Assembly: GCA_027625915.1 (NCBI GenBank)
Contig: JANTQA010000023.1
Span: 7,998,001-8,062,000 of the forward strand
Length of the DNA stretch: 64,000 bases
Source: Anaeramoeba flamelloides
Taxonomy: Eukaryota; Metamonada; Anaeramoebidae
Direction of reading: 5' to 3'
Each line of letters opens with the position of its first letter. Within the stretch, counting starts at the first letter, position 1. Under the pieces are notes generated by a model. That model saw only the letters and a program-made list of their open reading frames with translations. It had not been told where the DNA came from and searched no databases. This document shows, one piece after another, positions 1-10,050 of the stretch. Both the position numbers and the translations under genes were made by a program.

Positions 1-1964
1 AGATCAAAAAATACGCTAAAATAATAACGAGAAAAATATTTTCTATCTTCAAATCTTATATGATTAAAACTGTTAAAAAAATTCTTTGTTCTTGAATGGT
101 TGGTTTCGATTTGAAAGAAATAATTATTTTCAAAATAATTAGCTTGCTTTAGCCACTCTTTTGGTTTGATGATATTTTTGAAGGAATTTTCTAATCTGAT
201 TAAGATTCCCCCGTAAAAAATATGTCCAAATTCCCCTGGAAAAGTAGTTACTATATGAATATTTAAATTCCAAATTTCAGACTTGAGTGAAATATATTTT
301 ACGCCTGTGTTCTTTTCTAAATTTTCTCTTTCTTTTTTATTATTTATTTTTTTTAGTTGTTCTTGATATTTTTTATAATATAAGTTATCTTTAAGAAGAA
401 TATTATCCTCATTATTCATAATCCAATCATCGCGAGTTTGAGTACATTCAATACAATAATTTTTAGTTTTACCGCCTGCCTTTTTTATTCCTAATAATTT
501 CGCCTTTTCTTCAAAATCAGTAATCCATATGATTATTGGGGCAAAAACCATTACTTCTTCATTTGAAGACCTTTTAATTTTTATACCTTTCTCTAGTTTT
601 TTTAAATCGTTAATTATTGGTGATAAATTTTCATATAAATTCTTTGTTCCTGGAATAAAAGTTATTGGGAAGTGTGAATTTTCTAATTTTCGAGTTTTTC
701 TTTTTTGAGAAGCAAATGTTAAGTAAATCCCATTTAATACCGTGCTTTTTTGTGTTTCTAATGAACTGTTAAATTTAAAATCATCTGAGTATATTATTAA
801 AGGGAGAATAATATGGTTTTTTCCATCTTCTACCATTTCTGTTTCATCTATTAATTTTTGGAACTGTAAGTCAAATTGGTCATACTTTGTTTTATTTTTT
901 GAAAAACAAAAAACCATTTTCTTTGTAGATCCAGTTAACAATATTTTTTTTTCTAAAGTCCCAATAAATTTTAAATTTTTAAATATTTTTTTCAAAGTCA
1001 GAAATTTTCTGATTGGTGGAGATATTGGTGATAATTCATACAAAGTTTGATTTTGTTGAAATTTAATTTGTTTGTTTATAGTATATTGTTGAAGAATTGC
1101 AGTATGTTCCAATTTTTCATTTTGAAAAAAGGAAATAATCACATAAAAATCATCGTTTTCTTGAAAAATTGAACCCAATTTAAAAAGATTATTATCCACA
1201 CTTAGCCATCTCTTTGAGAAAATTGTTGAATAGCACCAGTGTTCCCCGTTCCAAAGTTCATTCGTTTCTTTTGAAAGGATTCCTGAATCAACATGACTTA
1301 GTTTATCTGTAAAATATTCTGTTGGAAGGAGGCCTTTAATCCAATTACTGGGCTTCATATAAAATTCAGTATTTGGTTTTTTAGATAAGCAAGATCGATG
1401 AAATAATTTTTTTTGAAGATTAATAAAGTATTTTATTGCAGATTTTGAATAGTATTTTTGGTTATTCAAAAATATGTTAATATTGTTTCTGAGGCAAATC
1501 TTACTCCAATGATAGTAAAGTGATAAAATGTGGTTACCAATTAGCCCAAAATTTACTTCCGATGAATTATCTATTTCTAGAACACGTTTTCTTTGAATAG
1601 ATGAGTTAGGAATATTACTTAATTGGGGTAAATTTCTCATATTTGGCAATTGTTCTGGATCAATAAATTCTCGATTTCTTGTGGTAGGGTAATCTGGGTC
1701 ACATTTGTTGTCATCATCAATTGGATCAAAATGATCCATTTCAGTATTAACATCAATGTCAATTTCTTCAATTGGGTCTACTAATGCTTCATAATAATTT
1801 CCATCTTTTTGTTCCTGGGGGTTTGTGTTGTGCAAGCTAAAAATAGTGTTTCGGTACATTTGTTCCAACATTCTATCTTGTTGTGCGTGTTTCATTTTAC
1901 ATCGGTTGAATCGGCGATAAGAACCATATTCTTTATAACAGCGAGGGAAAATATAATGTGACAT
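1..1964 (-). CDS. DDE-type DNA transposase-like protein, Plavaka/CACTA-like (partial, runs off left edge)
   Basis: On the minus strand a frame is open from 2123 to the window edge; the first ATG is at 1964, giving 654 codons with no stop. Residues about 386-396 read HIILPLIIYSD followed by a second Asp, then GIYLTF, FIPGT and a KKLEKG block; residues 480-507 read ITDFEEKAKLLG then a C-x2-C pair (YCIEC); residues 574-586 read TFPGEFGHIFYGG. This order (LPL-hydrophobic-D-D, Gly-x-Tyr-Leu-Thr, IPG/Phe-x-Pro, later acid plus C-x2-C, then an acid-x-x-His-x4-Gly motif) is what I know from Plavaka/CACTA-like transposases of fungi. An in-frame TGA lies at 2124-2126; just upstream, a Met-led 19-codon frame starting at 2170 ends there in another frame after a T7 run, so the N-terminus may be decayed by one indel. 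Family assignment is inference; transposon origin is fairly likely. Confidence 0.6.
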   Translation of the reverse strand, partial: MSHYIFPRCYKEYGSYRRFNRCKMKHAQQDRMLEQMYRNTIFSLHNTNPQEQKDGNYYEALVDPIEEIDIDVNTEMDHFDPIDDDNKCDPDYPTTRNREFIDPEQLPNMRNLPQLSNIPNSSIQRKRVLEIDNSSEVNFGLIGNHILSLYYHWSKICLRNNINIFLNNQKYYSKSAIKYFINLQKKLFHRSCLSKKPNTEFYMKPSNWIKGLLPTEYFTDKLSHVDSGILSKETNELWNGEHWCYSTIFSKRWLSVDNNLFKLGSIFQENDDFYVIISFFQNEKLEHTAILQQYTINKQIKFQQNQTLYELSPISPPIRKFLTLKKIFKNLKFIGTLEKKILLTGSTKKMVFCFSKNKTKYDQFDLQFQKLIDETEMVEDGKNHIILPLIIYSDDFKFNSSLETQKSTVLNGIYLTFASQKRKTRKLENSHFPITFIPGTKNLYENLSPIINDLKKLEKGIKIKRSSNEEVMVFAPIIIWITDFEEKAKLLGIKKAGGKTKNYCIECTQTRDDWIMNNEDNILLKDNLYYKKYQEQLKKINNKKERENLEKNTGVKYISLKSEIWNLNIHIVTTFPGEFGHIFYGGILIRLENSFKNIIKPKEWLKQANYFENNYFFQIETNHSRTKNFFNSFNHIRFEDRKYFSRYYFSVFFD

Positions 1965-2139
1965 CAATAAATAAAAGCCAAATGTTAAAAAATGAATAAT
2001 AGGGGAAAATTTTGAGTTTCGAATAATGTTTTTGATGTTGTTTTTTTGTCGCTTATTGGCAAAATTTGAAACAAAATTAAGAATTAATTCAGGATCGAAG
2101 TCAAAGGTTTTTATGAAAAAAATTCATTCACTCCCTTTT

Positions 2140-2780
2140 TAAAAACCAATAAAAATTCAGCAGGAAACATTTGTTCCAATGTTAAAGGGTTGCTTGTTCT
2201 GGATCAATGTCAATTTTTTTACCAATAAAAAATTGATAAACACTTTTAAAAAAACCTTTGGAGTTTTATGAGGAACTGGTTAGAATAATAGTGGAGGAAA
2301 CTTTTGGTTCAACATTTTAATGTCATTCAAGATCGATGGCAAACTTTTTTAGGTAATGCAATTTGGGAAACCTTCTTTGAGAAACTTTTTGGGTTTTGGG
2401 ATGCTAGAATAATTCAGCAGGAAACATTTGGTTCAGCATTTCAATGTCATTCAAGATCGATGACAAACTTTTTTAGGTAATACAATTTGGGAAACCTTCT
2501 TTGAGAAAATTTTGGGTTTTGGGATGCAGGAATAATAGTGGAGGAAACTTTTGGTTCAGCATTTCAAAACCATTCAAGATCGATGACAAACTTTTTCAGG
2601 TAATACAATTTGGGAAACCTTCTTTGAAAAACTTTTTGGGTTTTGGGATGTAGGAATAATTCAGCAGGGAACATTTGGTTAAACGTTTAGAATGTCATTC
2701 AAGATCGATGACAAACTTTTTTTAGGTAATACAATTTGGGAAATTTTTTTTGAAAAACTATTTGAATTTTTGGGTGCAAC
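2140..2780. repeat. Alternating ~124-bp tandem repeat (A-B-A-B type)
   Basis: Units begin near 2281, 2405, 2528 and 2652, spaced 124, 123 and 124 bp, with a degraded extra copy before 2281 and decay after about 2770. All share the core TCATTCAAGATCGATGACAA and a stretch reading TAATACAATTTGGGAAACCT. Units alternate: those at 2281 and 2528 start AATAGTGGAGGAAACTTTTG, those at about 2150, 2405 and 2652 start AATTCAGCAGGAAACATTTG, so the true period is about 248 bp. The array sits at the 5' side of the transposase-like frame; it may be subterminal repeats of that element. It does not itself hold an open frame. Confidence 0.85.
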
Positions 2781-2783
2781 AGT

Positions 2784-3527
2784 TGAAATTGAGGAAATGT
2801 TTGGGAACGTTTAGAAATTTTTTGATCTCAAAAGCCATTAACATATTCTTTTTATTTTTTATTTTTTTCTTCTTCTTCATTCTGTTTTCATCAAACAAAT
2901 AACTTGAATTTAAATACAAAACAATTCAAGCAATTTAAATCCATTCAAAATTTAGAATGGATAAAAACTCAAAAAATGATTAAAATACTTTTAAATTTTA
3001 TCCTTTGTCATTATTTTTTGGCAAATGTTCTTTAATTTTTTTTTTTTTTTGAATTGAAGTAAATTGGCTGAATGGTTTGAAAATATTTTTTTCAAAAATA
3101 ATTGAAACAGATACAAACTGAATGGGAACTAATTGGTGAAATGTAATTTCACAAAGACCGCGATTTTGGTAGTGAATCCATTACTTTGGAAATTATTTTT
3201 TGTTAGTATTTTACTTCTGGAATTTTACTTTTTGCTTTTTCTCTCTTCTTTGCCTTTCTAAAGTCGAATATTTTAATGGTCTACTATACTCACAAATTAG
3301 CTGAAACAGCGATTCAAACTGGTTCTCCGTTTTATTATATACTTGGATTGTTCTACTTCTTTCTTTGCGTACTCTGTGTCTATGATATGATTCAAAATTA
3401 CAAGATTTCTTCGTAAGGATCTCCTTTTTGAAATTAACATTTTGTAAACCTGTTTTAAATCCCAACCAATAATTTGTGATTTTTTATCATGAACAATTCA
3501 AATCTTAATTAAACAAAACAACAAAAC

Positions 3528-3558
<31 letters not shown>

Positions 3559-4560
3559 CACAAAGAAAGTTAGAAATAAAAAGTCATGGGCCAAAATTTC
3601 GCTTTATTATTTTATTTTTCATTGGATGGTTAATGCTACAACGGTGTGTCATGACTTTTGTACCAACATATCCCAAATTATATGTAGTTTTTCTTTTTCA
3701 TCAATCAATTCCGCTTTATCTTCAATTCACAATGTAATTTTCCTTTTTATTCTTTTTTGTTTCTTATTTTTATTAAGGGTTCTTTAGTTTAGAGAGCAAG
3801 CTGCTATTTCTTGAGTTTTACTTTTGTAAAAAACCTTATTAATGAAAAAGGCTTCTTTGGTTTAACTTCAAAACCTTGGGCTAGTTCTTAAATGATTCAA
3901 AATTGGTACAAAAAATTAGATTTGTGTAAAAGCCTGAATAAAGAATCGCGTTTGGGAACTGGACTTTTATTTTTGAACAAAAACACGTTTGAGAAAACAA
4001 TTAGGCAGTTAGTGAACTGGTTAAGATCGAAATTGTTTGTCATCAAGATTAAAAATTCTTTTCTGTTTGCTTTTATTCACAAAATTAATGTTGAGACCAA
4101 ATCTTCTATTAGTGTCTTCAATTTTTCTACCAATCCAAAACATGAACACACATTTGAAGTACAAACCGTTTTAAGATCTTACCAACATACAACCTTCTAA
4201 TAAATATTTGTAGAATTTTGACGAAATTTATGATCAAAACAAAAAAAAATCCAATTTCACCAGAGTGACGTAATTCGAATCAACTCCCTTGGTGAAGAAA
4301 CACCAATTAAAAATTTGCTTTTGATTGAAAAATCATTTTTCAATCTTATTTCAAATAAAAGCAAAAAGAAAAAATTTCATCTCGATTTTTAAGAAATCTT
4401 CAAAAGTCCCTTGAATGGAACACTTCGGCTCGAATACAAAGGACTGGAAGCTGTCCACTTTCTTGCAAAAATGGTCAAGTCTCGTATTTGAAACCGAATT
4501 ATTCCCTTTTAAGGATGATCTAAAATAATTCAAAATATATTGACCCATACGTCTCTCATA
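2784..4560. other. No supportable gene; poly-A tract
   Basis: This stretch is slightly less AT-rich than its surroundings and holds short frames (3211-3465 minus, 84 codons, Lys/Arg-rich; 3892-4200 plus, 102 codons; 4351-4548 minus, 65 codons). None shows a domain, a conserved motif or a convincing splice context, so I do not call genes. A run of about 28 A lies at 3529-3557. It may be decayed transposon sequence connected to the element on its left. Confidence 0.4.
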
Positions 4561-5910
4561 ATGGATTTATTTTAGATAGCCATTAAGCAATTAGAGTCTA
4601 CCAAGGAGAAGTCTAAAATTAAAACTCTTTTATTAAGGAATGTAAAATCATATTCGTGAATAATGTTTCAAATTACCCGAAAATTCTACTGTTAAAATCG
4701 AATTACCAGAGCAAAAATTTCATCTCTAAGTTCAACAAGAAAGCTTAATTAAATTTCTCACAATATCATTTCTAATTAATTTTGTGAAGATCTTTGTGCT
4801 TTATTTCAACAAATAATTAGTAAAACATACTGATAAATTCAATAAAATTTAATATAATTTTTAATTCAATTTCAATTTTTGTATAATCCATGTCACTCAA
4901 CTTTTAAGACAACTCCAGAGAAAGAACTTTTTACAATCCAACCAATTTTAGAACTTTCTAAACATTTAAACTGATAAAATACTTTATTACAAAGCTTGAG
5001 TAAAAAAAGTTGTAAAATGGAAAATAAAGTAAAAATTTTCAGATATTTATTTGAATTTATCAGTATAATTTTTAGAACTTGTAACAAAAATTTTAGATTT
5101 TTAATTTGAAAATAACAGTATTTATAAAATAGTACCAAAAGTTGATCTACCATCAATTAAAAACGATCCTTTTATCAGCAAAAATACAAAAATAATTTTG
5201 GAAAATAATTTGCATTTCGAGACAATTTTAAAGAATGAATGATCAACCTTAACACCATTATAAGTTTGAAAAATATTTTTCGAAAATTTGTCTCGAAATG
5301 TAGATCAGTTAGCACAAAAAATTCAATTTTTTTAAAAAATTAAATAATTAACATAGAGATTATTTAATTTTTCATCAAAGCTCTTATGGTTAGAAAACTT
5401 AAGGTAATAAAGAAAAAATGAAAATAAAAAAATAGAAAATAAAAAATTCCTAAAATAGTAAAAAAATATACAAATTCGGGTACATAGTGCCCCACTTTTC
5501 GGAGTCGTGGAATACCAATTTATTAATCACAGTTTGTGGAATCTTATTATTAATAATCTTTCTATCGGGTTTTTACTCCTCCTGTTTCAGGACGTGGATA
5601 ATTTTTAATTTGGTCATGTAAATGATATAATATTTTTTTACTTTAATGTTTTAATTATTTTTCTTCTTCTCTTTTTTTATTTAGTAAATTTTCTTTGATT
5701 ACTCCTTTCTCACAATAAACAATAAATAAACATAGTGATTATTTCAAAAAACTAATTTTCACAAATATTCGAAGTATATTTAAAAGAAAAATAGTTTTAT
5801 AGAAAGAAAAATAAAACAGCAAGTCTTTAGGTTTTTATATTAATAATTATTGAATAAATCTTGAAATTGCAAAATTAAAAACGTTATTTCTTTTATTATT
5901 ATGAAGAAGT
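4560..5910. repeat. Unclassified interspersed repeat (copy related to 42610-43470 and 57872-58135)
   Basis: Blocks recur in the same order at about 42610-43160: GTCTAAAATTAAA (4612 and 42686), TTTGAAAAATATTTTTC (about 5265 and 42903) and a TTGATAATTATTG/TTAATAATTATTG block (about 5838 and 43100). The 4788-5200 part also aligns with 57872-58135 (shared ACTGATAAATTCAA and AAGCTTGAGT blocks). The distance between blocks differs (about 1.3 kb here, 0.55 kb there), partly because another repeat (5492-5735) sits inside this copy. No terminal repeats or coding remains are visible, so the class is unknown. Confidence 0.5.
5492..5735 (+). repeat. ~245-bp interspersed repeat, copy 1 of 2
   Basis: Highly similar to 28743-28983: shared blocks include AATTTATTAATCACA, TTTTTACTCCTCC, GTAAATGATATAATATTTTT and TACTCCTTTCTCACAATAAA. 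Divergence is only a few percent over most of the length, so this is one of the younger repeats in the window. I see no TIR or protein remains and cannot classify it. Confidence 0.8.
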
Positions 5911-5925
5911 GTAAATTACACTCTA

Positions 5926-6460
5926 AACCCCATTCCAAAAATTTGGAAACACCCAAAATCAAAAATAGGCAAAATGAAAACTCAATTTATTATATTTTCC
6001 CAAACATAATATAAAACCACATTTAAGTTATCCAGTATTAATGTTTTTACAAGTAATTATTTTTATCCAAAATAGAGAAAAAAATATAAAACGAAAAAAA
6101 ATAAAAATCAGTGTGTCCAAAATATTGAAACTAGCTGAACAAATAATGTATTGGTAAATTTGTTGAAATTTCACCAACAATTGTTTATCGATCAAATGAT
6201 AAAATACCATCTACCAATTGTATCTGGTTTTTCTATTTAACAAACTCGGCACTATGCTTCTATCAATCATTGAAAAATAATTTCAAGAACTAATAAAACA
6301 GATTATGTAACTGGAAAAAAGGAAATGAAAACAAAACAAAAAAGACAAAAAATGATTAAAATAGTTTGTAAAATCAAAATTATTTCCAAATTGAATGTAA
6401 ATAGTAGTATTGTTATTCTTTCAACTGTTTAAGCTGTGTCCAAATTTTTGGAATTTAGTT
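5926..6460 (+). mobile_element. Non-autonomous Tc1/mariner-type element, family A, copy 1
   Basis: Left end reads TA-AACCCCATTCCAAAAATTTGG followed by AAACACC; right end reads GCTGTGTCCAAATTTTTGGAATTT, giving inverted termini of about 28 bp with TA at or near the borders, as in the Tc1/mariner superfamily. The whole interior aligns along about 530 bp with the reverse complement of 44961-45491, and the left 150 bp with 45515-45657. The interior has no transposase-like frame; a 60-codon minus frame at 6028-6210 is incidental. It abuts the end of the repeat copy at 4560-5910. Confidence 0.75.
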
Positions 6461-7363
6461 TGATACCCTTTTACTTGAATTTTCTTCAAGAAAACAAAAA
6501 GCGTAAAATCAAAGGTTTCACGATTATTTATGAGAAATGACATACCCAAATTGTCTTTATGGTTAGAAAGTAAAAACAAAAATTTGAAAAAAAATAAAAG
6601 AAAAAAAAAAATCAGCATTAAAAATGAGTTTATTAGAACAAATGGAATATATATATATATATATATATATATAATGTTACATTTAATTAAGCACATTCAA
6701 AATCACAAATACGATACTTTTGGTTAATTTAATTTTAATTTGATAATTTTTCACGAATGTTCATTTGGGGGTTGGTTGTTTAATTGTTGGAAATCTTTTT
6801 ACTTTTTGATCTAATTTTTTTTTTTTAATCCTTGGATATTTTTTGTCTTTGTTTCTTCCTTTTTTATTTTCAAGATTATCCAATATCTTTTGTGTTTCAA
6901 TATCCTCAGAATTAGCGAGTAACCACTTGATCTTTTTCCTTTGTAACTCTTCTTCTCAATATAAAGAAATTTCAACCACTAAAAAATGGAAAAAAAACAA
7001 AAATTTAGTTTCTTTTTCAGGTTCTAATGATTTAATTTTTAAATACTAGAATATTATTCTCTTGGTTTCTATCTTTAGATTTAGCAAAGTAATTAAAAAA
7101 AATTTCAAATTAAGACAATTTTTAATTATGATCATTAGCAAAAAATCTAATAATTTATTGAACAATAATATTTATCATAGATTTTTTTGAGCAATTTGAA
7201 CAATAAGTCACATCAATATGACTTGCATTCAATTATAATACTTTTTAATTATAGGTAAATGTATGGTGACGTTAATCTCTTAAATAGAAGAAAAAAATGG
7301 GTGAAAAATCAAAATAGATTGGAAAAATATCATTTTATAAATTACCCCCCAAAAATTTTTTTA
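6461..7363. other. AT-rich sequence without a supportable gene; (TA)n at 6647-6673
   Basis: Contains a (TA)13 microsatellite at 6647-6673. The minus strand of 6840-7000 has a short Lys/Glu-rich frame (ELQRKKIKWLLANSED) that might be decayed coding sequence, but it has no start, no splice context and no family I recognise. Sequence at 7100-7290 shares blocks with 43290-43480 (for example ATTGTAGGTAAACATGTGGT-like), so it belongs to the unclassified long repeat family. Confidence 0.4.
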
Positions 7364-8423
7364 AACTCAATTCCATAAAATGGGACACAAAAAAAAATTA
7401 CATTAATAAAAATATACTCCAAAATACATGATATTTGAACATTAAAATAATAAAAGACCCGAAAATATTTAATTAATACTATTTATATATTTTATAGTAA
7501 ATTTAAAATTCAATTCGAAAAAAAAAAAAGAAAAATAAAAAAAAGTGTGCCCCTATTTTTGGAACACGGTTACCAAAAAATCCATTTTTATTGAAAGAAA
7601 AATTAATAAAAACTATTAATAGATTCAGCTTGTCTTTTGATAACTAAATCTATCCTTTTAAATATAGAGTTTACTAATTATCTTAGGTTTCCCAACTCAA
7701 AGTATTTCATACATTAGTGAAAATTTTAAAAATTCTTCTTTGTTTTTTGGTTACAATTTTTCAGTTTAGTATCCATAAATTCCCAATTGTATTTAAATCT
7801 TGTGGAATTGGGGGTCAAGGGTCCAGAACATTACATCCCCGATTTAAGTAAGTTTGAGTTTTTTTTTTTGAGGTATGTGGACAAGCTCCATCCTTTTGGA
7901 AAATCCATTTCAACTCACTATATTCTGAATTAGCGAGTTGAATTTCCTTTGATTTTTTTGATAATATCATTAATAATACATTCAGTATTCACACTTCCAT
8001 TAATAATAATAAGGTCTGTTTGTAGGCCATGTGTCCTAGCACACCAAATCATGATTTTTTTTCAAAAAAATTTTTTCTCGATAAAAAAAGAATCTTTTTT
8101 CTTTTTGAGAGAAAAAAAAAAATTTTTTTTGTGATCAGAATGAAAACTTTTAAATTTCATTTTAAAGTGATTTTGAGATTTTCGAAAAGTTTTGAAAAAA
8201 AAAGAAAATTTTTTTTTTATTTGAAAAAAAAGAATACAAAAAAAATCAAAAAAATTATTGAAAATCAAAAATCAAAAAATAATGAAAAAAAATGATAAAT
8301 AATTAACTTTAAAATTATTTACATTGATTGTTAATATCTCATGTTTCTATTTAAGAGTCAAATATCACTTTTCTTAGAATTAAATTGATTTTGAAGGTGT
8401 GCCCCAATTTTTGGAATTGAGTT
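7364..8423 (-). mobile_element. Mariner-like element relic with decayed transposase, copy E1
   Basis: Bounded by inverted repeats: left TA-AACTCAATTCCATAAAATGG, right GGTGTGCCCCAATTTTTGGA followed by ATTGAGTT-TA, with TA duplications on both sides (total 1060 bp). The minus strand of about 7770-8056 keeps the catalytic end of a Tc1/mariner transposase: an IMIWC block (usually VMVWG), IIINGSVNTE, QKDGACPHTS (normally QQDGAPCHTS, second catalytic Asp) and, in another frame, PQDLNTIGNLW (normally SPDLNPIENLW, third acid). Several stops and frame changes separate these, so it is dead. An additional inverted copy of the terminus lies inside at 7544-7570. Confidence 0.85.
7770..8056 (-). pseudogene. 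Tc1/mariner transposase remnant (catalytic C-terminal part)
   Basis: Reading the minus strand, one frame gives IMIWC, then LIIINGSVNTECIINDII, then stops; the next frame gives ELKWIFQKDGACPHTSKK, which is the block around the second catalytic Asp; a third frame gives PQDLNTIGNLWIL, the block around the third acidic residue and the conserved NLW. The spacing matches full-length mariner transposases. No N-terminal DNA-binding region is left in this copy; a relative at 41557-42260 keeps that part instead. Confidence 0.8.
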
Positions 8424-9202
8424 TATTTATTTTTATTTTATTACTGAAGAGGGGTTATTTAATAAAGTTACCCCCTCCCTTGTTTACCTGAAACGTTAAA
8501 TTTATATGAATTTTTTTTATCCTAGCTATAATTTGGCAAGATTATAACTCATAGGCAGCATTTTTTAAAAAAAGAAAAAAGATTATTTTTAAACAAAAAC
8601 AAGAAAAAGAGAAATACAAAGACAAGCAAGAAATGAAAGAAATTAAAAAAATAATAAAAAAGATTAAAAGGATAATTTTAAAAAGGTTTTTTTTTGTTCC
8701 CCAAAGATTGAATGGGTTGGTGGATGTTTTTTATTCTGTAGAAAATTTAACAAAAATGAAAAATTATTAATTTAAAAGAAATCCAAAATATTTTTAGTAC
8801 CAATTTTGGTAACATGATGATCAGAATTTTTCATTTTGACAATTGTTGTGCATTATATATATATATATATATAATTGTATTTGGTTTTAAATCTTGAATT
8901 TTATTGATTTGATTTTTAGAACAAAACAATAATAAAATAAAATTCCACATAAATCAGTTTTTATAATTTTAACACACCTAAAAATATATTCAAAAAACAA
9001 AAAAAATTAAAAAAAAAAAAGTTTATTCTTATCATTTTCGAATAAAATATTAAATTTTTTTGACGATGAATAATCTCTGTATTTCTAATTTATCTCTCTT
9101 TTTTAATCTTACTATATATTTATTTCCAAATTATTAAAAAAAAAAAAAAAAAAAAAATATGATTTACTATAATATTTTCTCGAATTAAATTTAAAAAAAC
9201 AG
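8424..9202. other. No supportable gene; possible upstream exons of the 9203 membrane-protein gene
   Basis: Contains a (TA)10 run at 8854-8873 and low-complexity A/T. A short frame near 8690-8770 (plus) reads PQRLNGLVDVFYSVENL and could be an exon, but it has neither donor nor acceptor that joins it in frame to the downstream exon, so it stays unassigned. Confidence 0.35.
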
Positions 9203-9833
9203 CTATTCAACCTTTGTATTGTTTTTGACAAGAATTGTATATTACACGCAATCAAGCGAAATTAGATTTCTAAAAATTCTCCCCTACATCTATATTTTAC
9301 ACCTTATTTTGATTGTTGGTGTGTTTATCTATCCTTATATCATGGCAAATAGTTGGAACACCAATAATTTCCATATTGGGAACTATCTTGTTGCAATGAT
9401 TCTTTATTTCGTACTCTCAATTTTTAGTATTTATTATATATATAAAGTCCGCAAGGTTATAAAATCTTATCATATAGAAATTAAAAAATTGCAACAAATT
9501 AAAAATTCCTTGTTATTAATATCAATAATCTCATCAATCTATTTAAGCCAGGCCATTTATGGATTTTTTGCAATAATCCACAAAAATGTTATTGATTCAT
9601 GGGCAAACAAGAAATTTAATAACGAAAATCAAAAATATTATGGATTTTTATTTGCATGGTTAACAATTACAGAAATTTTTCCTAATTTTATGATCTGGAC
9701 TGTGTTCCATTTAAGTTTAATTCGAACAAAACATCAATTATATAAACCACTACACTCTTCTCAAATTGAAGTGTTCAGCGATGAAGAATTTTCAGATTCG
9801 GATTTTGATTCTTCACCAGATTTATTTGATTAA
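9203..9833 (+). CDS. Multi-pass membrane protein, 3' exon (THH1/TOM1- or GPR137-like 7TM suspected)
   Basis: An acceptor-like AAAAAAACAG ends at 9202 and the frame is then open to TAA at 9831-9833; the first residues read YSTFVLFLTRIVYYTQ. There is no ATG near the 5' end, so I read it as the last exon of a spliced gene rather than starting it at the TTG at 9219. The about 210 residues contain five hydrophobic segments (start; ILPYIYILHLILIVGVFIY; YLVAMILYFVLSIFSIYYIY; LLLISIISSIYLSQAIYGFF; FAWLTITEIFPNFMIWTVF) and an acidic Ser/Asp tail (EVFSDEEFSDSDFD) that should face the cytosol. The pattern STFVLF(L/W)xxIVYYT followed by an ILPYIY-type helix resembles TM3-TM4 of the THH1/TOM1/TOM3-GPR137 7TM group; that family call is tentative. 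Exons for the first two helices are missing upstream. Confidence 0.5.
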
Positions 9834-10050
9834 AATTATATTATTGTTATTTGAAAATTGCTTTCGGGTAGTTATAATAATTTTACTTTTAACTCTGGAA
9901 AAAAAAATAATAATTAAATTTGTTTATAAATAAATATTTTAGTTTTTTTATTTTTATTATTTTAGTGTTTTTATATAAAAGTTTTGATATAAAATGAACC
10001 AAGAAACAAAAATTACAAAATAAACTAAATTATTTTTCAAAAATGTGCGC

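Noticed and set aside
742-1050. 102-codon plus-strand frame
   Set aside because: It lies antisense to the transposase-like frame and has no protein features.
3211-3465. 84-codon Lys/Arg-rich minus frame, plus the 102-codon frame at 3892-4200
   Set aside because: No motif, no splice or promoter context, no partner frame; could be decayed transposon sequence but nothing supports a product.
6421-6727. Overlapping frames around the (TA)n run
   Set aside because: Ile-Tyr repeats come from the microsatellite; inside or beside a MITE.
8029-8295. Lys/Phe-rich frames on both strands
   Set aside because: Low-complexity A/T sequence within the mariner relic.
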